Shown in pieces: positions 7,990 to 17,113 of a DNA stretch of 28,054 nucleotides. Each line of letters starts with the position of its first letter. The stretch's first letter is position 1. The stretch is from positions 1-28,054 of the forward strand of contig JBKGYK010000042.1 of the NCBI GenBank assembly GCA_046546095.1. Reading direction: 5' to 3'. Under the pieces are notes generated by a model. It was given only the letters and a program-made list of their open reading frames with translations, made no database searches and was not told where the DNA came from. A program made the position numbers and the translations under genes. Origin of the DNA: JAQIBY01 sp046546095 (GTDB taxonomy: Bacteria; Bacteroidota; Bacteroidia; Bacteroidales; ML635J-15).

Positions 7990-10900
7990 TTATAACATTT
8001 GTTTGAGTTCTGCCAGTCTCTTTTGTTTTTCGGGCTCCCTTACACGTCTGGCAGTTGCGGTAAAATAGCGATGTTTTTCCATGAATTTCATTTGCATTTT
8101 ATTCCACTGTTCTATTGTACCTATTTTGTTTCTTTCAAAGAGTTCCCGGAAGAGGTTTTGTGATGTTGGGATAAAATCGGGTCTTCCAAGATAGTCCAGG
8201 TCTGCATCACAAATAATTTCCTCGAGGAGGTTTTTGGGTTTCTGAGGCATTTTTGTTGCGATGATCAGTTCACAGATTTTATCTATCTGATCATTACTGT
8301 AATGATAGGTTGGCAGGGTTTTCTGGGTCAATTCCATTCCTTTTTCTTCGTGATGATCATAACTCACCAAATAACCTGCATCGTGCATCAGGGCGGCAGT
8401 TTTCAGCAAGAGCATTTCTTCCTCACTCACCCCTTCCGATCTGGCGATCATTTCCGTTTGATAATACACATTGACAGTATGCTTCAGGTTATGATAGTAA
8501 AGATTTTTGGGAAGGTTTTTCTCCAGTTTTTCAAACATATCATTTTGCAAATCCTGCAATCTCACCATTTGTGTTTTCACAATAAAATCGTGGTTGGGCA
8601 TGTAGCGCGCTTTATCTTTAGCAAGCTCCGGCAGGATACCTTCCACAAAATACATATCCATTTCCCCCTTTTGTTTAACCGGATTTTTCCCTCTGTACAA
8701 ACACTGAAAAAAGTCTTTTACATGAGAATAGGTGGTAGCTGATATATTGACCTTTGAGATTTCACCATAGGTTTCCAACCGGCTGGCAATATTGACCGTA
8801 TCGCCCCAGATATCGTAGGCAATTTTTTGTGTTCCAACCACACCTGCAATAACCGGACCTGTATGAATCCCGATTCTGACTTCAAAACTGGCATTATCTT
8901 CCCTGCTGATCTGTTTTACTACACGCTGCATTTCCAAAGCAGAAAGCACAACTTCGATTGGGTTTGTACTGTTTTCATTGGGTATTCCGCCGGCACACAT
9001 ATATGCATCGCCAATGGTTTTGATTTTCTCGATATCAAATTTTTCAATAATCTGATCAAAAGACTGAAAGATTTTATCAAGCATTTTAATCAAAATTTCA
9101 GGCCGTGTTTCTTCTGCAATGCGGGTAAAGTTCTGAATATCTGCAAACAAAACTGTGGCCATTTCGTAGCGCTTTGATGTAGCTTTTCCCTTTTCGGTAA
9201 TTTCTTTGACTGTGGATTTTGGCAATATTCTGTTAACAAGGCGCTCTGTCTGCTCTTTTTGTTTCAACAATTCTTCAGTTCTGCTTGCAATGATCTTTTC
9301 AAGCCGGTATTTCTCGGTAGCATGCTGATACTCTTTTCGCTTTGTAAGCATGTAGGTAAAAGTAGCAATCAGCAATACATAAATCACAAAGGCCCACCAG
9401 GTAAAATACAAGGGAGGCCTGATGCTGAATCCAAAGCTACAAAGGTCAGACACTTCACCATAGGGGTTTTTCGCTCTGACCTGAAACACATATTCTCCGG
9501 TTCCAAGGTTTGTATATTCTTTAAAATTTTCCTGGCTGTATTCTGTCCATCCATCCTGCAGCCCCAGCAATCGGGTTTGATACACCACATCTCCCCCAGC
9601 CTGGTAAAACGGGGCAGTATACTCAAAGCGAAGGTTCTTTTGTCTGTGATTCAGCTCCGGCTTTGATACCTGTTCCACACCCGAAGTGAGCATGGCATTA
9701 TCAAGCAATACAGTATCTAAATCAACACTAAAGTGACGGATTGCACAGGTATGTACCGGATTCTTTTCAGGATGAACAGACTGATTATACCTAATGATAC
9801 CATTGATACTTCCAAGCCATGTATTATCCTCTTCAACAAAAATACATTCTATGGTATTATCAGAAATCAGCTGAAAGGGGTATTCGTTGAAGCTATACGT
9901 TTGATTTTCTGGGTGGTATTCTGCCACCCCCGTTTTCTTTTTATAACTGTCTTTTCTACCACTACTCAACCACAAATCTCCATGCTTATCTTCATAAATC
10001 GGATATACCCATCGGTTATTATCCTGAAAATCAAGTCCGAGTTCATCATCAAGCACAAAGCCCTCCTGTTCATCCATACGGTATACTCCCTGAAAGGTTG
10101 AAAACAAAATACCGCTACGGGTTTTATAAACATCAACCCAATCGTAATTTTCCGGCATTCCATATCCTCTCTGGATATGGATAACCACAGGTTTCAACTG
10201 CCGGCTTTTTGTAAATTCTATTTTAAACACACCATCATTGTCTGTGCCAAGCCAAAGATGCCCATTTTCTGATTCTGCTATTGTGCGGATATCGTAATTT
10301 AGATTCCTGATTCTGCCTATCAGCTCTATTCTTCCATCAGGCTTTATATTGGCAAGTTTCACGCCCTGCGAACATGCTATATAATACTGATCCTGGTAAA
10401 AAGTGCTTTTCACAATGGCTTCTACATTCCCTTCAATCAGAAATTCAGCATTGTTATCCCGAATCAGATAAATTCCGTAATCGGTACAAGCATAGAGGTG
10501 CTCCTCAAATGAAACGAGGTTTTTCACACGCACATTCAATCCGTCAATTTTGGTAAATATCCTGTTATTACTGTCATACCTCACTGGTATTGTATCCTTA
10601 ACGAGCCCGGTATTGGCCCAGTAGACTCCCTGATTTGTCGAGAAATACAACTTGTCTTTCCGCTTATTGATTGCAAGGATGGAAACATTGAGTCGTTCAT
10701 CAAAATTGTAATAGGTAAAAGGGGAAGATAATTCAACATAGCTCAGTCCGTTGTATGTGCTCACCCACAATTGCTTATCCCTGTCCACAAACATTTTGGT
10801 CACGTGATTATCAGACAAACCACTGGCTTTGTTCAGGTGAAACATGAGCTGTCCTTTTTTATTGAGTACAAAAAGACCATTTACTTCGGTGCTGATAAGA

Positions 10901-11682
10901 AGATACTTATTCCTGAAATTTTGCAGGCCTGTAACATTTCCCTCCTCGATCATTTCATTTATCTGGGTATCAAACTTCGATAATTTTCCTTTATCCAGCA
11001 CATGCAGCCCCCGTGTTCTTTCCGGTTTTACAATAATTCTGGAATCAAAAATGCTAATCCCCCGGAAACCATAGTCCTTAAAATCATCAGCTTCAGGTAT
11101 ATGTTGCAACTGCTGATCCACATATCTGAAAAGTCCTTTACCTGCTATCCAAACCAGCATTTGTCCGCCCACCTCATAAATTTCCAGCTCATCTTCATGG
11201 GTTTTGAAAATTGTGAGTTTTTCATTGGCATATTTATAAATACATGTATCTGATGCGAAAAAGACTTCTCCACAAAGGGCTACCACATCATTAACCTGAG
11301 GTGTTTTACCAAATTTTTCGTCTTTCAGAGGAACAAATTCAGTTCCCTGTAAAGTGCTTTTAAGATATCCGATCTGATTGTGTCCGGCAACAAAAATCCG
11401 CTTTGAACAGTCAATATCCATATGTGGTGTGCCATTCATCCTGATAAGCCTCCATGCACTGTTGTCATACTCCAGAATGCCATTAACATTGCTAAAATAC
11501 ATCAGGCCCCCATCAGATTGTTCTATATCAAAATTCTGACTCTCATAACCATAATCACGAGATTCAAAATTTGTTATCTTTGGCACGCCAAGTTGATTAA
11601 CCTGTGCATTGAGCTCAGGCAGAATCAGAAGCAGGCTGATTATCAATAAGACAGGAAGTATTGTATTTTTTCGGCAAAACAT
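7990..11682 (-). CDS. Propeller sensor fused to class III adenylate cyclase and HD phosphohydrolase
   Basis: The 1230-residue protein carries an N-terminal signal sequence (1-27), a Reg_prop-type two-blade-set beta-propeller sensor (about 40-640, repeats such as LWVSTYNGLSYV and LWLGTDNDGVFKI), a Y_Y_Y domain (about 680-755), a membrane helix (about 760-780), a coiled coil (785-820), a class III cyclase domain (about 838-1015) and an HD domain (about 1040-1220). Cyclase metal ligands Asp848 and Asp892, base-recognition pair Lys888/Asp957, and Asn964/Arg968 are all present, which indicates ATP as substrate (cAMP). HD residues include YHNLKH at 1063-1068, His1100-Asp1101 and Asp1159 (or the nearby Asp1161). 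The sensor layout resembles hybrid two-component systems, but the kinase is replaced by cyclase plus HD. It sits back to back with the universal stress protein gene (58-base gap) with weak TACATTTA-like sequence upstream. The domain order is what I see; the enzyme activities are inferred. Confidence 0.9.
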   Translation of the reverse strand: MFCRKNTILPVLLIISLLLILPELNAQVNQLGVPKITNFESRDYGYESQNFDIEQSDGGLMYFSNVNGILEYDNSAWRLIRMNGTPHMDIDCSKRIFVAGHNQIGYLKSTLQGTEFVPLKDEKFGKTPQVNDVVALCGEVFFASDTCIYKYANEKLTIFKTHEDELEIYEVGGQMLVWIAGKGLFRYVDQQLQHIPEADDFKDYGFRGISIFDSRIIVKPERTRGLHVLDKGKLSKFDTQINEMIEEGNVTGLQNFRNKYLLISTEVNGLFVLNKKGQLMFHLNKASGLSDNHVTKMFVDRDKQLWVSTYNGLSYVELSSPFTYYNFDERLNVSILAINKRKDKLYFSTNQGVYWANTGLVKDTIPVRYDSNNRIFTKIDGLNVRVKNLVSFEEHLYACTDYGIYLIRDNNAEFLIEGNVEAIVKSTFYQDQYYIACSQGVKLANIKPDGRIELIGRIRNLNYDIRTIAESENGHLWLGTDNDGVFKIEFTKSRQLKPVVIHIQRGYGMPENYDWVDVYKTRSGILFSTFQGVYRMDEQEGFVLDDELGLDFQDNNRWVYPIYEDKHGDLWLSSGRKDSYKKKTGVAEYHPENQTYSFNEYPFQLISDNTIECIFVEEDNTWLGSINGIIRYNQSVHPEKNPVHTCAIRHFSVDLDTVLLDNAMLTSGVEQVSKPELNHRQKNLRFEYTAPFYQAGGDVVYQTRLLGLQDGWTEYSQENFKEYTNLGTGEYVFQVRAKNPYGEVSDLCSFGFSIRPPLYFTWWAFVIYVLLIATFTYMLTKRKEYQHATEKYRLEKIIASRTEELLKQKEQTERLVNRILPKSTVKEITEKGKATSKRYEMATVLFADIQNFTRIAEETRPEILIKMLDKIFQSFDQIIEKFDIEKIKTIGDAYMCAGGIPNENSTNPIEVVLSALEMQRVVKQISREDNASFEVRIGIHTGPVIAGVVGTQKIAYDIWGDTVNIASRLETYGEISKVNISATTYSHVKDFFQCLYRGKNPVKQKGEMDMYFVEGILPELAKDKARYMPNHDFIVKTQMVRLQDLQNDMFEKLEKNLPKNLYYHNLKHTVNVYYQTEMIARSEGVSEEEMLLLKTAALMHDAGYLVSYDHHEEKGMELTQKTLPTYHYSNDQIDKICELIIATKMPQKPKNLLEEIICDADLDYLGRPDFIPTSQNLFRELFERNKIGTIEQWNKMQMKFMEKHRYFTATARRVREPEKQKRLAELKQML

Positions 11683-11740
11683 TTTTAAATAACAAGCTTA
11701 ATTATTACTTTTAGTAAATGTAGTATTAAATTATTGAATT

Positions 11741-12565
11741 ATGGAAAATAAGGAAAAAATTGTTGTTGTAACATGGGATTTTACCGAAGTATCAGAAGCT
11801 GCACTTGCCCATGCTCAGCGGTATACAAAAGCAGCAGGAAGCAAAATCCATTGTTTGCACATTTGTGGCACCAAAGACGATCAGGAAGCATTAAAAACCA
11901 AGATTGAAAAAGAAATCAGCGAAAAAAAGCTGGAGGGAAATACACCCATAGAAGTTTTTGTAAAAAAAGGGCATATCTACTCCTCCATCAATGAATATAC
12001 CAAAGAAGTTAAAGCCGAACTCGTAATCATGGGAACACACGGCATGATTGGAACGCAGAAAATTTTTGGCAGCAAGGCTTTGCGTGTGATTGTTGGCTCA
12101 GACATTCCATTTCTTGTGGTTCAACGCAAACCGGTAAATGAATTCAAAGAGGTTGTCTTGCCATTTGACAGCAATATGGAAGGCCGTGAAAAACTCAAAT
12201 GGGTTGTATATTTTGCTGACAAATACGATCTGCATGTAAGGATTCTAAAAAAGTTATCCTCAATTAAAGATATCCAGCAAACCATCAACAACAATATCGC
12301 TTTTGCAAAGCGGATACTTGACGAACACAACATACCCTATACTGTTAATATAGAAACCAATGCCAAAGATTTCCCTGAGGAAGTCATCAGATTTGCAGAA
12401 AAAATTTCTGCTGGAATGATCATGGTAATGACAACGGCAAACATTGGATGGACAGATTTTATGTTTGGTGCAGGCGAGCAAAAAATCATTGCCAATGATG
12501 CTAAAATACCTGTTGTTTGCGTTAATCCAAGAAAAGATCTGCGTAAACCTAAACTGTTTAATTAA
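11741..12565 (+). CDS. Tandem universal stress protein (UspA family)
   Basis: The 274-residue cytoplasmic protein consists of two UspA-type domains (about 4-128 and 135-268). The first keeps an ATP-binding-like loop, GTHGMIG followed by GS at 110-111, with one residue fewer between the glycines than in the classical motif. The second domain has lost the glycine motif (TTANIGWTDFMFGAGEQ), so it is likely a non-binding partner domain. Such tandem proteins occur widely in Bacteroidota, and their molecular roles are mostly unknown. The gene diverges from the cyclase-HD sensor, with weak TACTTTTA-like sequence in the 58-base gap. A cAMP link is possible because some actinobacterial Usp proteins bind cAMP, but nothing in this sequence proves it. 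Confidence 0.9.
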   Translation: MENKEKIVVVTWDFTEVSEAALAHAQRYTKAAGSKIHCLHICGTKDDQEALKTKIEKEISEKKLEGNTPIEVFVKKGHIYSSINEYTKEVKAELVIMGTHGMIGTQKIFGSKALRVIVGSDIPFLVVQRKPVNEFKEVVLPFDSNMEGREKLKWVVYFADKYDLHVRILKKLSSIKDIQQTINNNIAFAKRILDEHNIPYTVNIETNAKDFPEEVIRFAEKISAGMIMVMTTANIGWTDFMFGAGEQKIIANDAKIPVVCVNPRKDLRKPKLFN

Positions 12566-12600
12566 ACCACCCGGCAAGGATTAAAATTCCAAACTCTTTG

Positions 12601-12608
12601 TACCTTTG
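12601..12608 (+). promoter_or_regulatory. Bacteroidota -7 box (TACCTTTG) for the envelope operon
   Basis: TACCTTTG is an exact TAnnTTTG match, 18 bases before the ATG of the 921-residue protein, and it sits in the typical CTTTGTACCTTTGCC context. The upstream -33 TTTG element is not clear. CCGGCAA (12571-12577) and TTGCCGG (12606-12612) form an inverted repeat that overlaps the box, so a regulator site or small RNA structure is possible. Confidence 0.55.
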
Positions 12609-12626
12609 CCGGAAATATAGCTGGTA

Positions 12627-15392
12627 ATGAAAAGAGGTCGAATCATAGCGGGCATAGCTGTAGTCCTGATTGTAGGACTTGCTGTGTACTTATTCCCGGA
12701 CATCAGCGGGAAAGACAAGGAAATTAGCAAAAGTATCAGCCTGGTGCCTGTCAATGCCAATATGGTGGTAGAAATCAGGGAAACCGAAGAACTCATCGAT
12801 TTTCTGAAAACCAGACCATCCTACTGGGAGGATTTGACAAGCACAAAGCCTTTTGCCCGGTTAAACAATCAGATACTTTGGCTGGACAGCATTTCCTCCT
12901 CGCATGATGCTTTTCAGAGGATTTTATCCGAAAACAGCCTGATTGCTTCCATTCATGATATTGGTAAACGCAAACTCGGCTGCCTTTTTGTGGCTGAGCT
13001 GCCAGAAAGCATGAAACAGAAAAATCTTGATAAAGATATCCAAAATCTGCATGATATTACCGATATCCGTCAACGTGTTTATGAGAACAGAAATGTCTTT
13101 GATGTAACAGTTCAAAGCGGCAAAAAAATCACTTACAGTATTATCCGTGGCAACCTGGTATTTAGCAGCAATTCACTTCTGGTTGAAGACGCCATCAGGC
13201 AAAGCACCCTGGATGGTTCTCTGCTTGACGACAGGGAGTTCCGGGATGTATATGCCACTGCCGGCAAAAAGGAGCTTGCCAATGTTTATGTGAATTTTGA
13301 ACGGCTGGACCATTTACTTGCTCCTTTCATCAAAGCATCCATCGAAGAGAACAACCCCGGGCTGGAGCATTATGCCTCCTGGGCAGAGCTTGACCTTAGT
13401 CTGGGAGAATCACTGATTACGCTCAACGGTTTTGCCCTGGCTTCAGATTCTACATTGAGTTATCTGGGCCATATTTCTGAGCAACCTCCCACAGAAGCCG
13501 GTTTTGAAAGCATACTGCCCGAAAATACAGCCATGTTTTATGCCATGAGTGTGGGAAATAGCGTAGCCTTATCAAAATACCGCAATGCATTCCTTGAAGA
13601 ACACTACCATACCCGGTACTACGAGGACAATCTAAAAGAATTCAATTCTGTCACCGGCTTTGAATTTACTGATCTCATCAATTCTCTGACAGATGATCAG
13701 GTTTGTTTTGCCGTTTCAAATATCAACCAGCTTGATATCTACCAAAATTCGTACCTTCTGTTAAAAACACAATCTGCCTCTGAAGCCAAAAAACGCATTG
13801 AGGAATTTATCAGGACATACACACGACATACACAGCAGGATAAGGACAAATATATCTCCACTCTGGTGATGGATGCTTCACACTCATATACTGTATATCG
13901 GTTTCCCATCACCAACTGGCCGGAGATATTGTTCGGCAGTTTTTTTGCGCCTGCAAATCCCGAGTACTGTGTTTTGCTTGAAAACACCATCATTTTTGCT
14001 TCGGATACAAATTCTCTAAAGCGATTGTTAAATGATTACCTTCTCAACCGGAGCATTGCCAAAAACAAACATTATCAGGAATTCAAACAAAATCTTTCGC
14101 GTGAATATCAGACTTATTTTTACCTGAACACAAGCCTGGGATTTTCGTGGCTTAATATGTTGCTGAACCCCGGAGTTTCAAAGAAGGCGAACATGGCCAA
14201 AGAGGTGATACAAAAACATCAGCAAATTGCCATCCAACAAATTGTCAGTGATGACATGGTGTATCATAATGTCGCCATCAAGCACCGAAAGTATCAACAC
14301 GACAAACCTCACACCATTTGGGAAAGTCGCCTTGATACAGCCATGACAATGAAACCAAAGATAGTACAGAACCATAAAAGCGGGGAAAAAGAACTATTCA
14401 TTCAGGATGAAAAAAACAACATCTACCTGATTAACCGCAAAGGTCATATTCTTTGGAAAATGCCATTGAATGAGCCCATCATAAGCGATGTCTATCAGAT
14501 TGACAGATACAGAAATGACAAACTGCAGTATCTTTTCAACACCCGCAATCGCATATATCTGATTGACAGAATGGGCAATCATGTGGAACGTTTTCCGGTT
14601 AACCTACGGTCACCGGCAAGCTGCGGACTGGCATTGTTTGACTACGACAACAACCGTAGATACCGTATTCTGGTACCCGCAGAGAACAGGGTTGTTTATA
14701 TGTACAACAAGGAGGGGAACCTTGTACCGGGCTGGGAATTTGAGCAATCAGAATATGCCGTCAGACAAACCCCTCAGCATATCCGCAACGGAAAAAATGA
14801 TTATATTGTTTTTCATGACAAGTACCGGATATATCTCCTCAACCGCCGGGGTGAAACACGTTTGCAACCAAAACAGCAGTTCGCTGCATCTACCAATAAC
14901 CGGTTTTACTTTGAAGAAAAACCGGATAAAACCAAATCCCGCCTTGTAACAACCAACAAGCGGGGAACAGTAATGAGTTTGTATATGGACGGCACAATTG
15001 ATTCAACACATATCAGAGAATACAGCAATGAACATTATTTTATGTTCAGGGATCTTGACGGAGACCGCAATCCGGATTATATCTTTCTTGACAAAGATCA
15101 CCTGGATGTTTACAGTCAGTCAAAAAAACAAATACTCAACTACAAATTCGACAATGACATAAAAGAATCCCCCGGTTTTTACGCATTTTCTTCAAAAAAC
15201 CGGAAAATCGGAATTGTTGACAAAGAGAGCAGTTTAATATATCTTATAAATGCTGACGGAAAGCTACATCCCGGGTTTCCTCTGACAGGGATCAGCCCTT
15301 TCAGCATCACACATCTAAGCACCGGAAACAATAATTTTAACTTGTTTGTTGGAGGCAACAATTATTTTTTGTATAATTACGAAGTAAAATAA
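12627..15392 (+). CDS. Membrane-anchored protein of unknown function with propeller-like C-terminus
   Basis: I do not recognise a function for this 921-residue protein. Residues 6-24 form an N-terminal membrane helix, with the rest predicted to lie in the periplasm. Residues 30-570 resemble DUF3352-type proteins: a VPVNANMVVEIRETEELIDF opening, a long helical/strand mix and an internal LDSI-type repeat pattern. From about 590 on, repeated blocks of the type YLINRKGHILW, YLIDRMGNHVERF, YMYNKEGNLVPGW and YLLNRRGETRL suggest a beta-propeller like PQQ or VCBS repeats. RDLDGDRNPDYIFL looks like an FG-GAP/calcium-loop-type element. It starts the probable five-gene operon and has a good -7 box. A role in cell-envelope assembly is only inferred from its neighbours. 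Confidence 0.85.
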   Translation: MKRGRIIAGIAVVLIVGLAVYLFPDISGKDKEISKSISLVPVNANMVVEIRETEELIDFLKTRPSYWEDLTSTKPFARLNNQILWLDSISSSHDAFQRILSENSLIASIHDIGKRKLGCLFVAELPESMKQKNLDKDIQNLHDITDIRQRVYENRNVFDVTVQSGKKITYSIIRGNLVFSSNSLLVEDAIRQSTLDGSLLDDREFRDVYATAGKKELANVYVNFERLDHLLAPFIKASIEENNPGLEHYASWAELDLSLGESLITLNGFALASDSTLSYLGHISEQPPTEAGFESILPENTAMFYAMSVGNSVALSKYRNAFLEEHYHTRYYEDNLKEFNSVTGFEFTDLINSLTDDQVCFAVSNINQLDIYQNSYLLLKTQSASEAKKRIEEFIRTYTRHTQQDKDKYISTLVMDASHSYTVYRFPITNWPEILFGSFFAPANPEYCVLLENTIIFASDTNSLKRLLNDYLLNRSIAKNKHYQEFKQNLSREYQTYFYLNTSLGFSWLNMLLNPGVSKKANMAKEVIQKHQQIAIQQIVSDDMVYHNVAIKHRKYQHDKPHTIWESRLDTAMTMKPKIVQNHKSGEKELFIQDEKNNIYLINRKGHILWKMPLNEPIISDVYQIDRYRNDKLQYLFNTRNRIYLIDRMGNHVERFPVNLRSPASCGLALFDYDNNRRYRILVPAENRVVYMYNKEGNLVPGWEFEQSEYAVRQTPQHIRNGKNDYIVFHDKYRIYLLNRRGETRLQPKQQFAASTNNRFYFEEKPDKTKSRLVTTNKRGTVMSLYMDGTIDSTHIREYSNEHYFMFRDLDGDRNPDYIFLDKDHLDVYSQSKKQILNYKFDNDIKESPGFYAFSSKNRKIGIVDKESSLIYLINADGKLHPGFPLTGISPFSITHLSTGNNNFNLFVGGNNYFLYNYEVK

Positions 15393-15399
15393 CCTGATT

Positions 15400-17082
15400 A
15401 TGAAACATTTACGCAACTTATTCATTACTCTGATAATTCTGGGAAGCATTGTCATCACTCATTCCTGCATTAAGGATAGTTTTGATTTTGACAAGCTCAC
15501 CAACGAGGTTCACTGGGAGCCAAGCCTGGCAGCACCTATTGCTTTTGGTAGTCTGGAAATGGTTGACGGTCTCAACGCATATGATTCGGTAGGGAGACTT
15601 CAGATTAATGAAGATGGCTATCTATCTCTCATGTATTTTGAAGCTGCTGAATCAGATACTGTTTCTGAAATTATGGATATCGGCAATCAGCAGCTGCAAA
15701 AAACCATCTCCAGCTCTGATATTGATTTCAGCGGTTTTGGCAGTGGTGACCAGATGACAGTCAATTACACCTATGACCTGGAGTTTGATCTTTTTAACCC
15801 CGATGCAGAAATTGACAGCATATGGCTTGACCACGGCAAACTATCACTGGCGGCTGTTTCTACTTACCAGCACGCTATAGAATTAATACTGAGATTTCCC
15901 ACTGTAACAAAAAACGGATCCGCATTCACCGATACATTGAATCTGCTTCCTTATGGCAGCTCTGATCAAAGCCTGGATAACAGCGTGGTCGGATATCATG
16001 TGGATTTAACCCAAACTGCACTGGGTTATAATGAAATTCCGGTAGAAGTAAGTATGACGATCATTCATTCCGGAGGAGACAATTCAGGAAGCCTTGAATT
16101 GCAGGCAGATCTGCTGGAACCGGATCACGAAGCCATGTTTGGTTATTTCGGACACAATACCCTGATTTATGAGAGCGGTAAAATCAACATTGACCTGTTT
16201 GATCCGGGAGATGAATGGGAAATCGATGACTTCTGGTTTGAAGACCCCAAATTCAAGGTTAACTACCGCAATTCTTATGGTATTCCAACCAATTTTTATT
16301 TTGATTCAGTCATTGCTTACTCGAGTTATTACAATCAGCATTACAACATACTCGATTATGGCGCCGGCCTTCCCATGGACTCACTGGATCCATACAACAT
16401 GACATACACTTCCCAGTTTGGCACTTTTGTGGAGGACAGTCTGGAGCTAAACCATGACAACAGTAATATCAGGGAAGTAATACAACAGCGCCCGGCCTGG
16501 GTTAAGTTTATAGCTCATGCTCACACCAATCCCGGAGGGGAAGCCAGCCATGAAAATTTTGTCTGGGATGACTCACGGTTTATTGCCGATGTGCAGGTAG
16601 AATTACCTTTATGGGGTTATATTGACCGTTTCCATGGATTGGACACAACAGACTTAAACCTGGAAGAAGAATTTGAAGATCCCGGCATGATCAAGCGGCT
16701 GATGCTGAGATTAAATATTGACAATGGTTTACCTGTTGAAGCACTTGCCCAGGCATATTTCATGGATGAGGATCATGTCATCCTTGATTCCATAATAAAA
16801 GACCCTGACAACCGCATCCTGAAATCTGCAGAAATCGACAATGACGGCAAAGTAATCAGCAAATCCATGCAAAGCACAGAAATTTCAGTAACCGGTGAAA
16901 TGCTGGATAAAATCATGTCAACAAAATACCTGCTTTATAAAGCCAGTGCATCTACAACCAACGCAAGCGAAGACGAACTCATCAAGGTTTTCCCTGAATA
17001 CGGTGTGGATTTCAACATTGCCGTTGAAGCTGATCTTGATGTGGAGATAGATCTGGACACACTCAATACTGAAGAAGAATAA
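15400..17082 (+). CDS. Large lipoprotein of unknown function, partner of the DUF5723 protein
   Basis: This 560-residue protein has a lipoprotein signal peptide with Cys23 (THSC). It lies 7 bases after the previous stop, so the two genes are probably co-transcribed. The mature part is acidic and rich in beta-strand-type sequence and aromatic residues, with no enzyme motif. Its opening (IKDSFDFDKLTNEVHWEPSL) and the conserved APIAFGSL block are characteristic of a Bacteroidota family that I believe commonly accompanies DUF5723 barrels, although that association is from memory. The C-terminus is acidic (LDTLNTEEE). It probably sits on the outer membrane facing either the periplasm or the outside, and it may work with the barrel encoded next. 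Confidence 0.8.
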   Translation: MKHLRNLFITLIILGSIVITHSCIKDSFDFDKLTNEVHWEPSLAAPIAFGSLEMVDGLNAYDSVGRLQINEDGYLSLMYFEAAESDTVSEIMDIGNQQLQKTISSSDIDFSGFGSGDQMTVNYTYDLEFDLFNPDAEIDSIWLDHGKLSLAAVSTYQHAIELILRFPTVTKNGSAFTDTLNLLPYGSSDQSLDNSVVGYHVDLTQTALGYNEIPVEVSMTIIHSGGDNSGSLELQADLLEPDHEAMFGYFGHNTLIYESGKINIDLFDPGDEWEIDDFWFEDPKFKVNYRNSYGIPTNFYFDSVIAYSSYYNQHYNILDYGAGLPMDSLDPYNMTYTSQFGTFVEDSLELNHDNSNIREVIQQRPAWVKFIAHAHTNPGGEASHENFVWDDSRFIADVQVELPLWGYIDRFHGLDTTDLNLEEEFEDPGMIKRLMLRLNIDNGLPVEALAQAYFMDEDHVILDSIIKDPDNRILKSAEIDNDGKVISKSMQSTEISVTGEMLDKIMSTKYLLYKASASTTNASEDELIKVFPEYGVDFNIAVEADLDVEIDLDTLNTEEE

Positions 17083-17113
17083 AAGAATCCAATTGAATTG
17101 AAAAACATTTGCC

